Source: Bacillota bacterium (GTDB lineage Bacteria > Bacillota > DTU065). Taken from it: a stretch of 40,859 nucleotides of DNA. Location of the stretch: positions 1 to 40,859 of the forward strand of contig JAHDNZ010000019.1 of assembly GCA_018435125.1 (NCBI GenBank). The letters run 5' to 3'. The translations under genes were made by a program, and so were the position numbers. Position 1 is the stretch's first letter, and every line of letters starts with the position of its first letter. Below the pieces are notes generated by a model that did no database searches, was not told the DNA's origin, and saw only the letters and a program-made list of their open reading frames with translations. Positions 24,329 through 32,025 of the stretch are shown here, piece after piece.

Positions 24329-25461
24329 CCATAGGTAAATATCCCCACCTTGGTGGTAAATCGGTGCATATTGACTACTTGGAAAAGCTTCTTCCCCAAT
24401 ACAATATTTCGCCTAAAGTAGTTTCTTTATCTAATCTTAATCTCTTAGAAAGAAATATCTGCCACCTACCCAGACTATTTTCTAACCTACCTTTAGATTT
24501 TTCACTTCGGCGTTTCTTTTTAGCTAGGAAACTTCATCAAAGCGATTATAAAAAAGACTACCCTTTATATTTAATTCAAGACACTCCAGCTTACCCTTTA
24601 GCTAAAGACAAACCCTATATCCTAACTATCCATGGCTCGGCAGCCGACGAATATGCCAGCAAAAAAGATATTAAAAAAAATTCCTCTTCCTATCGAAAAC
24701 TGTTGCACGAAGAGGTTTTAGCTGCCCAAAAAGCCTCAGCTGTAATAACTGTAGACACTAATTTAAAGAATCAGATTATAGCTCGTTCGCATATAGATAG
24801 TAGTAAAGTAACTGTTCTAAAAAATGCTGTAGATAGCGAACTCTTCTCTCCCCCAGTGGACAAATCCAGTTGCAAAAGACAGCTAGGTTTTAGTTTAGAC
24901 GATTATCTTACCTTAGTTTTAAGAAGATTAGTACCAAAAAATGGTGTAAAATATGCTATTATGGCCTTAGCTCTCTTACAAAAAAAACAAGTTAAACTAC
25001 TAATTGCCGGTGATGGACCTGAAAAAACTTCTTTAGAGAGATTGGTTAGCTTTTATAACCTTAAGGAGCAGGTTGTTTTTTGGGGAGCAATACCTCATGA
25101 AAAAACACCAAAGCTGCTCCAGGCAGCTGATCTCGCTTTAATTCCTTCTGTCCCGCACGCAAACGTAATTGAAGCTACTTCGATCTCAGCTTTAGAAGCT
25201 ATGGCTTGTTCTCTCCCAATTATTGCCAGTTCCATCGGCGGACTCGTCGAACTCCTAGCTCCTGATGCAGCTTATCTGATACCATCAAATGATAGCCAGG
25301 CCCTAGCCAGAGCCTGGCAGCAAATGATTGATAACCCTGATCTAGCCTCAACTTTTGCCAGAAATGCCAGACAAAGAGTTTTACAAGAATATTCGTTAAC
25401 TAAATGGGCAAAAACCTATACTGAACTAATCGCTACTTGTTTAGGGGGTGGTAGTCATTGA
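24304..25461 (+). CDS. GT4-family glycosyltransferase
   Basis: About 385 residues. The N-terminus PKILILTIGKYPHLGGKSVHI shows the GGxxVH acceptor loop; the donor domain has VLKNAVDSELF, LVLRRLVPKNGVKYAI, IAGDGPEKTSLE and an EX7E-like block EATSISALEAMACSLP followed by SSIGGLVELL. It is a retaining GT-B enzyme. It overlaps the GT2 gene by 25 bases (34 if the GTG at 24295 is used); neither start has a strong ribosome site. Sugar and acceptor unknown. Confidence 0.92.
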   Translation: MAPKILILTIGKYPHLGGKSVHIDYLEKLLPQYNISPKVVSLSNLNLLERNICHLPRLFSNLPLDFSLRRFFLARKLHQSDYKKDYPLYLIQDTPAYPLAKDKPYILTIHGSAADEYASKKDIKKNSSSYRKLLHEEVLAAQKASAVITVDTNLKNQIIARSHIDSSKVTVLKNAVDSELFSPPVDKSSCKRQLGFSLDDYLTLVLRRLVPKNGVKYAIMALALLQKKQVKLLIAGDGPEKTSLERLVSFYNLKEQVVFWGAIPHEKTPKLLQAADLALIPSVPHANVIEATSISALEAMACSLPIIASSIGGLVELLAPDAAYLIPSNDSQALARAWQQMIDNPDLASTFARNARQRVLQEYSLTKWAKTYTELIATCLGGGSH

Positions 25462-26549
25462 AGATAGCAACCTGGCTACTTTTAGCATTTTTTCTTTATC
25501 CTTATTTTATCTACCCATTGATTTTAAAACTCTGGCCTAAACGTGAAAAAAGAAGTTCTTTCCCCAAAACATGGCCGAAAGTAACCCTTTTAATCACTGC
25601 CTACAATGAAGAAAAATTTTTACCGGCCAAAATCGCAAACTCCCTAGCTATCGATTATCCCGATTTAGAAATTATTATTGTCTCCGATGGCTCCACAGAT
25701 AAAACCAATGCTATTTTAGCGGAGTGTCCACATATTAATTACTTAATATTACCTCAAAGAGAAGGTAAACCCACTGCCCTTAAAGCAGGACTTGCCAAAG
25801 CAAAAGGCGAGATCATCTGCTTTTCTGATGTCTCTGCCTTGTACCATAAAAGCAGTCTAAAACTACTAGTTGCTCCTTTGCTCCAGGCTGATGTTGGAGC
25901 TACGGGCGGTATTCTTTCTCTTCAAAAACAAATCTCTCCCCTTAAAGGAGAGATGGCCTATAGCGACTATGAGACTAAACTAAGAAAAATGGAAACTGCT
26001 ATAAGTGGCACAATAGTATTGCCGGGAACCTTTTACGCGGTCAAAAAAGAGAATATCGTCATACCGCCTAAAGATATTATTGCCGATGACTTTTTTATTA
26101 CCTGTTCTCTCCTAAAAAAAGGGTTCAGGCTTCTCCAGATTGAAGAGGCCCAAGCTTTTGAAGAGGCAAGCTTTAACACCGGAGAAGAATTTCAACGAAA
26201 AGCCAGAATTATTGCCGGTGGTATCCAAACCATTTTTCATTTCCCAGAACTTTTTGGGAGTAGATGGGGCTTTTTTCTTCTTTCACATAAGCTTTTGCGC
26301 TGGGCTGCAGTCTTTACCGGTTTGCTTCATTACCTGCTTTTACTTTTTTACCGTTTTTATCCTTGGCTGTTATTGGTAGAAAGTTGTTTGATTCTACTGG
26401 GATTATTAGGTATTCTAGCCGAAAAAAAAGAGCTGAATACACCTCGCGCTGTGGCTCTTTTAAGACATTTCCTAGTAGTGAATACCGCTGTAATCTGGGG
26501 TTTTTTCGGCTTGGTTAGTGGGAGGCAAACAGTTATATGGAAACGCTAA
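25458..26549 (+). CDS. Membrane GT2-family glycosyltransferase
   Basis: 363 residues: an N-terminal TM (about 4-18), a GT-A domain with LLITAYNEEKFLPAKI, IIIVSDGSTDKTN, ICFSDVSALY and DIIADDFFITCSLLKKG, then QRKARIIAGG in the place of QxxRW, and three C-terminal TMs. This layout resembles hyaluronan/cellulose/poly-GlcNAc-type processive synthases, but it is short and the QxxRW Trp is missing, so a single-addition enzyme is also possible. The TTG start overlaps the stop of the preceding gene by four bases (TTGA). Confidence 0.9.
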   Translation: MKIATWLLLAFFLYPYFIYPLILKLWPKREKRSSFPKTWPKVTLLITAYNEEKFLPAKIANSLAIDYPDLEIIIVSDGSTDKTNAILAECPHINYLILPQREGKPTALKAGLAKAKGEIICFSDVSALYHKSSLKLLVAPLLQADVGATGGILSLQKQISPLKGEMAYSDYETKLRKMETAISGTIVLPGTFYAVKKENIVIPPKDIIADDFFITCSLLKKGFRLLQIEEAQAFEEASFNTGEEFQRKARIIAGGIQTIFHFPELFGSRWGFFLLSHKLLRWAAVFTGLLHYLLLLFYRFYPWLLLVESCLILLGLLGILAEKKELNTPRAVALLRHFLVVNTAVIWGFFGLVSGRQTVIWKR

Positions 26550-27310
26550 TCTGGGCTTTAGTTCTCATTTTATTTACTATATTATGGGGTTTTATCTCTG
26601 CCAACAGGGTCTTTTTTAAACAGATCAACCTTAAAATCAAAGACTGGCCCCAAAAAAATACCCGCATACTCCTTTTATCTGATCTGCATACCTCTGGCAG
26701 TGGCCTGAGAATTAAACGCACCATTTCTTTGGCCAAAAATACACCTGCCGATCTTATCTGCATCACCGGTGATTTAATCGTCAGACGCATAGATCAAGAA
26801 GAGAAGGTGGCCCAGGCCTTACAAAAGATAACCGCCGGACGCCCCACTTTTCTTGTCTGGGGCAATAACGATTATAACCGCGAAATCGATCGCCAATATC
26901 TCTATGAGCTTTTAGAAAAACAAGGCATCAAAGTTTTGGTAAATGAAAGCACTACCTTTGAAAACCTTGTAATAGGTGGACTGGGAGACCCTTTTTGGCA
27001 TAAAGACGATCTGGAAAAAACCCTCTTAACTGATGTAGACCTACTGCTTTCCCATACTCCTGAACCTATTATGAAGGCTGCGGGAAAAGTGAAACTTTTA
27101 CTGGCAGGACATACCCATGCCGGACAATTTTGCTGGCCAGATGGTTCACCGCTATTACCGGAATTAAAGAAAGAAAAGGCCTTCTCTTATGGGCTTCACT
27201 TCTATAAGGGTACCTTTATTTACACCACTTCAGGAATTGGTACCACTAGACTCCCTTTAAGGTATTTTTGCTACCCTGAATTGGTTTTATTGGAGGTTAC
27301 ACCCGAATGA
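26537..27310 (+). CDS. Membrane-anchored calcineurin-like metallophosphoesterase (YaeI-like)
   Basis: 257 residues. An N-terminal TM (about 4-24) precedes the phosphoesterase: LLLSDLHTSG, CITGDLI, VWGNNDYNRE, LLLSHTPEP, LLAGHTHAGQF. This is the membrane type (UDP-2,3-diacylglucosamine pyrophosphatase-like or YaeI/YkuE-like) with two metals. The usual GNHD reads GNND. The ATG is inside the end of the GT2 gene (13-base overlap), so it is coupled to glycan synthesis and may cleave a lipid- or nucleotide-phosphate made in the pathway. Confidence 0.92.
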   Translation: METLIWALVLILFTILWGFISANRVFFKQINLKIKDWPQKNTRILLLSDLHTSGSGLRIKRTISLAKNTPADLICITGDLIVRRIDQEEKVAQALQKITAGRPTFLVWGNNDYNREIDRQYLYELLEKQGIKVLVNESTTFENLVIGGLGDPFWHKDDLEKTLLTDVDLLLSHTPEPIMKAAGKVKLLLAGHTHAGQFCWPDGSPLLPELKKEKAFSYGLHFYKGTFIYTTSGIGTTRLPLRYFCYPELVLLEVTPE

Positions 27311-27774
27311 CTAGATTATATTTGCTATGTGGACTGCCCGCAGCTGGCAAAAGTAGTCTTTGTAGGCTTAGACAAGGCCGCATTATCACCTCAGATATTA
27401 TAAGATTAGCTGTTTTAGGAAATACAGGTGATTCATCCCACGATGAGTTTGTTTGGAATCTGGCCTTAGAAGCGGTGGAGTACTTTTTAGAGTTTAGCGA
27501 CGTCTACTATGATGCAACCAACACCACCCAAAAAAGGCGAGCTCCTTTTATCTCGTTGGCTCAAAGACTAGGTAAAGAAGTTATCTGTGTCTGGGTTAGC
27601 ACTCCCAAAAAGCAATGTCTAAAGCAAAACCAAAAGCGTCTGGGGTCTTTGCCTGACTGGGTTATTGAAAATGTAGCCAGAGATTTTGAAGAGCCCTCTC
27701 TCGATGAAGGTTTTGCCTGGATCGAAAGCTGGATAGCCAGCGAAAACGGTTTTAAGGGGTATTTTTCTCATTAA
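27307..27774 (+). CDS. P-loop kinase, polynucleotide-kinase-like (AAA_33 type)
   Basis: 155 residues. Walker A is CGLPAAGKSS (about 8-17), followed by IITSDIIRLAVLG, the substrate-side strand VYYDATNTTQKRR, and VWVSTPKKQCLKQNQKR as the lid. This is the zeta-toxin/PNK-like kinase fold seen in T4 Pnk and many small-molecule kinases. ATG overlaps the stop of the phosphoesterase gene (ATGA), last in the six-gene operon. Substrate unknown; a sugar, nucleoside or RNA end are all possible. Confidence 0.87.
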   Translation: MTRLYLLCGLPAAGKSSLCRLRQGRIITSDIIRLAVLGNTGDSSHDEFVWNLALEAVEYFLEFSDVYYDATNTTQKRRAPFISLAQRLGKEVICVWVSTPKKQCLKQNQKRLGSLPDWVIENVARDFEEPSLDEGFAWIESWIASENGFKGYFSH

Positions 27775-27807
27775 AAAGCTGTTGCTTTTAATTAGCAACA
27801 GCTTTTT
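27773..27807. terminator. Bidirectional terminator between convergent genes
   Basis: AAAAAGCTGTTGCT (27773-27786) pairs exactly with 27794-27807 around a seven-base loop, with A and T runs on the two outer sides. It ends the glycosyltransferase operon and the opposing guanylyltransferase gene. Confidence 0.9.
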
Positions 27808-27809
27808 AT

Positions 27810-28760
27810 TTAAGCAAATCCCGGATACTTTTGCCGTATTTCCTCTAAAACCTGGGGTATTTGGCTTTCATCCTCTTTTTTCATCACTAAAACAATGCCA
27901 TCTTTGACTACTACCAAAGCATCCCTAATGCCATCTAAAACAACTAGTGTATCTTCAGCATAAACAAGACTGTTATCTGAGTTGTGCTTTATAAATTGGC
28001 CCTTTTCACCGGCATATTTTAGATAGCTCCCCCAAGAGCCGATATCTTCCCAAAAAACCTTGAGAGGATAGCCAAAAAGCCTCTTTGACTTTTCTATGAC
28101 ACCTCGGTCGAGGGAGACAGGATATAAAGATGTAAATAAAGATGAATCTCTGCTTTGGGCTGCTCTAAAATGGCGGGGTAAAAAACAACCGATTTCAGCC
28201 AGGAGTTTTCTGGCCCAAGCAGCATAGATACCGCTGTTTATATAGTAGCCAGCCTCTAGAAGCTCTTTGGGATTTTCTGGTTTTTCTCTAAAAGCGACTA
28301 CTTTTTTCATCTTTTTGTCGGAAACCTCCGTCTTAAAATAACCATACTGTCTTGATGGTTTATCGGCACAAATAGCCAAAGCTGTAATACTTCCCTGTGT
28401 CTTTATATCATAAAGAGCCTCAATTACATTTTCAAAGGGACTAATTAAGTGATCTATTGGAAATATCCCCACAAAAGCATCTTTGTCTATAGCCAGAATC
28501 TGAGCTAACCCCCAGGCTACAGCGGCTGCGGTGTTTTTACGGGCTGGTTCTAAAATTAACTTACAACCATAGGTAGGAATAACTTTGGAGGAAACAATCC
28601 AAATCCTATCTTTTGTTACCCACTGAGATACTCTAGCTATAGTTAACTCCAGCATGGTATTAGAAGCAAGGTTAATAGCTTCTTTAGTCTTTGTCTGTTT
28701 GCGAGACAGTGGCCAGAGTCTTTCACCCAAGCCCCCTGCTAGAACTAGTGCGTGATCCAT
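27810..28760 (-). CDS. manC: Mannose-1-phosphate guanylyltransferase
   Basis: 316 residues from the ATG at 28760, after AAAGAG; a TTG three codons earlier is open but lies on that site. The nucleotidyltransferase signature is LAGGLGERLWPLSR (the usual GTR is GER), then LEPARKNTAAAVAWGL, FPIDHLI, FREKP, YYINSGIY and FWEDIGSW. It makes GDP-mannose from mannose-1-P and GTP. The phosphomannose isomerase domain of long ManC proteins is absent. Together with the Gmd at 38630 it can supply GDP-deoxyhexose to the adjacent glycosyltransferases. Confidence 0.9.
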   Translation of the reverse strand: MDHALVLAGGLGERLWPLSRKQTKTKEAINLASNTMLELTIARVSQWVTKDRIWIVSSKVIPTYGCKLILEPARKNTAAAVAWGLAQILAIDKDAFVGIFPIDHLISPFENVIEALYDIKTQGSITALAICADKPSRQYGYFKTEVSDKKMKKVVAFREKPENPKELLEAGYYINSGIYAAWARKLLAEIGCFLPRHFRAAQSRDSSLFTSLYPVSLDRGVIEKSKRLFGYPLKVFWEDIGSWGSYLKYAGEKGQFIKHNSDNSLVYAEDTLVVLDGIRDALVVVKDGIVLVMKKEDESQIPQVLEEIRQKYPGFA

Positions 28761-28914
28761 AATATTCAACTCTTTTCAAACAATTAAGTTACTTTTTCAA
28801 TCATTAAGACCTTTATTAACTAATAGTAACTAAAGAAAAAGCAGAAGAAACTCTTATTCCTCAGGCTTTAATCCAGACCATAACACCAACTTACACCCAT
28901 TAGTGATTTCTCAT

Positions 28915-28945
28915 AAAAAAGCAAAAGACCCCCTAGTTAGGGTCT
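28915..28945 (-). terminator. Terminator after the phosphofructokinase gene
   Basis: Minus-strand stem AGACCC/GGGTCT (28940-28945 with 28926-28931) with a short loop, followed by TTTTGCTTTTTT. It lies 16 bases past the stop. Confidence 0.75.
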
Positions 28946-28960
28946 ACTTTCACTTATAGG

Positions 28961-30004
28961 TTATAGGAAAGTCATCTCTCTAACCATGGCTATTACCTCT
29001 GGAGAAACCCCTTTAGTACCACAAGCTAGAGCTAAGGGTACCGGTTTTAAACAACCGTCTTTGTAGGCCACCATTAGATTATTTTGACCCTCTTGCAGTA
29101 GTTTAATAGCTTTTCGTCCAAAGCTTAAGGCCATAAAGACTTCGTAGGCAGTCGGCACTCCACCTCTTTGAATGTAGCTAAGCACAATAGCTCTGGTTTT
29201 TTTCTGTAATTTATCTTGAAGGTAATCTCTCAAACTCAGCCCAATTCCCGCCAACATTACATTCCCGAATGCATCTGTACCGGCTTCGATCTTGTGATGA
29301 TCAAAACCTTTTACACCCTCTGCCACTACAATAACATTACTATTAAAGTTCTGTTCATGCCGGAGTTTTAGTTTTTCAACCAGGTTTAGTACATCAAAAC
29401 TCATCTCCGGTAAAAGGATAAACTCGCTACTTGCGGTTAAGCCCGCAACAGCTGCGATCCAACCGCTTTCTCGTCCCATTACTTCAACTACAATATCCTC
29501 TTTATGAGATTGGCATGTAGCTCTAACATTGTTGATAGCGGCAACTACGTTGTGGATAGAGGTATTAAAGCCCACACAGTAATCCGTCTGGGGCACATCA
29601 TTGTCTATGGTTTGAGGTATACCTACTACCTTAAGCTCTAAATCATTAGCTATTTTACTAGCTACTGTAAGAGTATCGTTGCCTCCGATAGCAATAAGTC
29701 CATCTAAAGCTAGGTCTTTTACATTTTTAGCTATGACTTGGACTTGTCCTTTTTGTTTATAGGGGTTTGTCCTTGATGTTCCAAGGATAGTTCCGGAGTT
29801 ATTAACTACACTAAAGGTTTTCTCTAAAGATAAAGGTAGGTAGTTTTTTCCCAGTACACCCGCCCAGCCATCTATAAAGCCAATTACTTCGATTTCTGCT
29901 TGCCTTGCTTCAAGACAGATCCCATGAAGTACAGCATTTATGCCAGAGGAGTCCCCCCCTCCTGTTAAGACACCAATCTTTTTTAAAGAGCTTTGAGGTT
30001 TCAC
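28961..30004 (-). CDS. pfkA: 6-phosphofructokinase-family protein, phosphoryl donor unclear
   Basis: 347 residues, the bacterial PFK length. N-terminal GVLTGGGDSSGINAVL, catalytic PQTIDNDVPQTD (Asp134/136), substrate loop VVEVMGRESGWIA, EGVKG and the late YIQRGGVPTAYEVFMAL are present. The donor site is unusual: GGNDT (Asn109, Asp110), where ATP enzymes have GGDG and pyrophosphate enzymes GGDD, and Gln131 where ATP enzymes have Gly and pyrophosphate enzymes Lys. The GTG start has AGGAGGAG nine bases upstream. It works in glycolysis; it is 200 bases upstream of the guanylyltransferase gene on the same strand, with a terminator between. Confidence 0.92.
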   Translation of the reverse strand: MKPQSSLKKIGVLTGGGDSSGINAVLHGICLEARQAEIEVIGFIDGWAGVLGKNYLPLSLEKTFSVVNNSGTILGTSRTNPYKQKGQVQVIAKNVKDLALDGLIAIGGNDTLTVASKIANDLELKVVGIPQTIDNDVPQTDYCVGFNTSIHNVVAAINNVRATCQSHKEDIVVEVMGRESGWIAAVAGLTASSEFILLPEMSFDVLNLVEKLKLRHEQNFNSNVIVVAEGVKGFDHHKIEAGTDAFGNVMLAGIGLSLRDYLQDKLQKKTRAIVLSYIQRGGVPTAYEVFMALSFGRKAIKLLQEGQNNLMVAYKDGCLKPVPLALACGTKGVSPEVIAMVREMTFL

Positions 30005-30256
30005 TTCCTTTAGCTCCTCCTTTGAAAACTCAGTTAGTAATTCTTACTGATTATCTCTTTCCCGGGTAATTTTAATTCTCTTTGTATCTGCTTATACCTC
30101 TTTTTAAACTCTTTTAAATAGTGTGAAATCGATACCAATTGAATAATTCTGTATTTTATAACCATATTATTACCGAGGAGCCTTTTTCTTCTTTCCTGAA
30201 AATTTAAAAAAGGTAAGTGCAAAGGTTCCCTAATAAAACAATAAAGGGGTATGAGT

Positions 30257-30934
30257 ATGCAAAAAGGTTGGCTTTTTTTTATTATAGCTATGCTAGTCTT
30301 TTTAATAGCTAGTGGAGCTATAGCAGACGAGGTCTATTTAAGGGTTGCTTATGTTAAAAAAGGCCCTAAAATCGATGGAAAACTAGATGATGAGGCCTGG
30401 AAAATTGCAGAACAAAAAGGTGGCCAAGGTGTCCTAGAGTGGCATTTACATGGTAAACCAGCTACCTACAAATCCGATCTTTTCATCTGCTTTGATAACG
30501 ATAACCTTTATATTGCCTATAAAAACTACCAGAAGAAAGATACGGTAATTGCTACCTTTACCACCGATGGTAGCCCCTCTTGGACCAAAGACGATGATAT
30601 TGGCTCGTTTATCTCTACCACTTACCCTGCAACTACTTGGATGCAGGCGCTATCAAACCCAAACAGCATTCGCACTACATATAACATGGGCAGCAACGAT
30701 TCTTGGGATGTTGCTTGTGCTGTTTATGACGATTACTGGGTCGTAGAGCAGTGCATTCCCTTTGATAACTTCAATGTGTGGCCTGAAGCCGGTGATGAAT
30801 GGGCTGGTAACTTTACTCGCCATATTGGTGCTAATACCGGTGCCGGAGATATTGAGTGGTTAAGCTGGAGTCCTCTGGTTAAGGCTACCTTCCTTGATGC
30901 CACAACCATGTGTCTTTTGGAGTTTGTAAAATAA
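30257..30934 (+). CDS. Secreted CBM9-like domain protein (copy 1)
   Basis: 225 residues from the ATG at 30257, which has AGGGG seven bases upstream; an ATG two codons earlier is on the ribosome site. A signal peptide (about 1-24, SGAIA-DE) is followed by one family 9 carbohydrate-binding-like domain: GPKIDGKLDDEAWKIAE, LFICFDNDNLYIAYKN, KDDDIGSF and WSPLVKATFLDA. There is no catalytic domain. CBM9 binds sugar chain ends, or in cellobiose dehydrogenase-like relatives has other roles. It is a paralog of the gene at 31280; the two share their start and end blocks (GDEWA.NF.RH.G, EFVK end). Confidence 0.85.
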   Translation: MQKGWLFFIIAMLVFLIASGAIADEVYLRVAYVKKGPKIDGKLDDEAWKIAEQKGGQGVLEWHLHGKPATYKSDLFICFDNDNLYIAYKNYQKKDTVIATFTTDGSPSWTKDDDIGSFISTTYPATTWMQALSNPNSIRTTYNMGSNDSWDVACAVYDDYWVVEQCIPFDNFNVWPEAGDEWAGNFTRHIGANTGAGDIEWLSWSPLVKATFLDATTMCLLEFVK

Positions 30935-30953
30935 ACTTAAAAGCTATCTACTG

Positions 30954-30988
30954 CACAAAGGCTTTTAATAAAAGCCTTTGTGTTTTTT
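30954..30988 (+). terminator. Terminator after CBM9 copy 1
   Basis: CACAAAGGCTTTT (30954-30966) pairs exactly with 30970-30982 around AAT, then six T (30983-30988). So the two CBM9 genes have separate transcripts, at least in part. From here to about 31200 the AT-rich gap holds nothing else I can support. Confidence 0.85.
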
Positions 30989-31207
30989 GTTTTAGAGTCT
31001 TTTCGCTTAAGTCTAATTTCCCGCAAACCACCTTTTAAATCTTCATTTTACTTGATTATCCCCAACCCTTATTTAGTTATTTTAAAAACCTGTTTTTACC
31101 AATTTTAGCTCACAAAATACAAAAACTTAACAATAACTACACTTTTTAACTTTTGGGTGGCCTTTCTTGCAGGAAAATCTTTTCTCGATTAGAAGTTATC
31201 TATTAAG

Positions 31208-31283
31208 TAGAGGCCTTGATGTGGGGGAGGAGAGCAAATAGCCTCTAATGTTCATCCTAAACTTAAGGGGGTACATTTTGTGA
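31208..31283 (+). promoter_or_regulatory. Leader of CBM9 copy 2: inverted repeat and 11-codon leader ORF
   Basis: TAGAGGC (31208-31214) pairs with GCCTCTA (31241-31247); the 26-base loop holds GGGGGAGGAGAG, a ribosome-site-like stretch. An ATG follows directly at 31248 and gives an 11-residue frame (MFILNLRGYIL) whose TGA overlaps the GTG start of the CBM9 gene (31280). Such a layout can control translation, but nothing beyond the pattern supports it. Confidence 0.35.
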
Positions 31284-31951
31284 AGAAAAATTTCTCATTC
31301 TTTCTAATTGCTATTTTGGTGCTCGCCATTGCTGGCTTGGCAATTGCTGCCGATGTCTCAGTGAGCGCTCCTCAAGTTAAAAAAGCTCCCAAACTTGATG
31401 GAAAATTAGATGACGAAGCCTGGAAGATCGCTGCCGATAAAGGTGGCAAAATTTCCTTAAATTATCACCTTAACGGCAAAGCTGCTTCTAAAGATTTCCC
31501 AACCGAAGTCTATCTATGCTGGGATGTCGACAATCTTTATGTTGCCTATAAATGTTTCCAACCGGAAAATACAGTTATTGCCACTGTAACAAACGATGGA
31601 GGCTCAACCTGGACCTGTGACGATGATATTGAGTTTTTTATCGATACCCAATATCCTGCAGCCACATACAAACAGTTTGTCAGCAATCCTAACGGCATTC
31701 TCTCCGTTACCCTAAATGACTGGGAAGCAGTAGCTGAGATCTACAAAGATCACTGGGTAGTTGAAATGGCTATTGCTTTTGACGTCTTTGGAGAATGGCC
31801 AGATGTAGGCGACGAATGGGCAGCTAACTTCTCCCGCCACCTTGGTAACTTTAACGGTGCAGGAGATACAGAGTGGCTTACCTGGAGTCCTCTCGTACAA
31901 TCAACCTTCCTTAGTGCTGCTACACTCTGTTCTGTGGAGTTTGTTAAGTAA
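31280..31951 (+). CDS. Secreted CBM9-like domain protein (copy 2)
   Basis: 223 residues from a GTG start with AAGGGGGT upstream. Signal peptide about 1-23 (GLAIA-AD). A single CBM9-like domain: APKLDGKLDDEAWKIAA, VYLCWDVDNLYVAYK, TCDDDIEFFIDTQYP, GDEWAANFSRHLGNFNGAG, LTWSPLVQSTFLSAATLC. It is clearly a tandem duplicate of the gene at 30257, but more acidic and with a different 80-130 region. Both end EFVK. A secreted or surface carbohydrate-binding role is inferred; no enzyme domain is attached. Confidence 0.85.
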   Translation: MKKNFSFFLIAILVLAIAGLAIAADVSVSAPQVKKAPKLDGKLDDEAWKIAADKGGKISLNYHLNGKAASKDFPTEVYLCWDVDNLYVAYKCFQPENTVIATVTNDGGSTWTCDDDIEFFIDTQYPAATYKQFVSNPNGILSVTLNDWEAVAEIYKDHWVVEMAIAFDVFGEWPDVGDEWAANFSRHLGNFNGAGDTEWLTWSPLVQSTFLSAATLCSVEFVK

Positions 31952-31955
31952 AAAA

Positions 31956-32014
31956 GAATAACAGCGTTGCAGTTATTCTCCTCCCGAAAAAGCTTCCGGT
32001 TATCCGGAAGCTTT
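31956..32014. terminator. Two hairpins between convergent genes
   Basis: First hairpin GAATAAC/GTTATTC (31956-31962, 31972-31978). Second AAAGCTTCCGG/CCGGAAGCTTT (31989-31999, 32004-32014) with a four-base loop; on the minus strand it runs into TTTCGGG and on the plus strand into ATTATTAT. The second is the likely terminator for the CBM9 gene (+) and the PBP gene (-). Confidence 0.75.
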
Positions 32015-32025
32015 ATTATTATAGC

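Noticed and set aside
25458-26549. Processive polysaccharide synthase (hyaluronan or poly-GlcNAc synthase)
   Set aside because: Layout is similar, but the protein is short and the QxxRW motif reads QRKARI, so a processive enzyme is not supported.
26537-27774. Split Pnkp-type RNA repair system
   Set aside because: The phosphoesterase has a membrane anchor and there is no ligase or Hen1 gene; the glycan operon context fits better.
30034-30222. 62-residue minus-strand frame upstream of the phosphofructokinase gene
   Set aside because: Could be a small basic protein, but neither candidate ATG has a ribosome site and the region must also hold promoters; no family seen.
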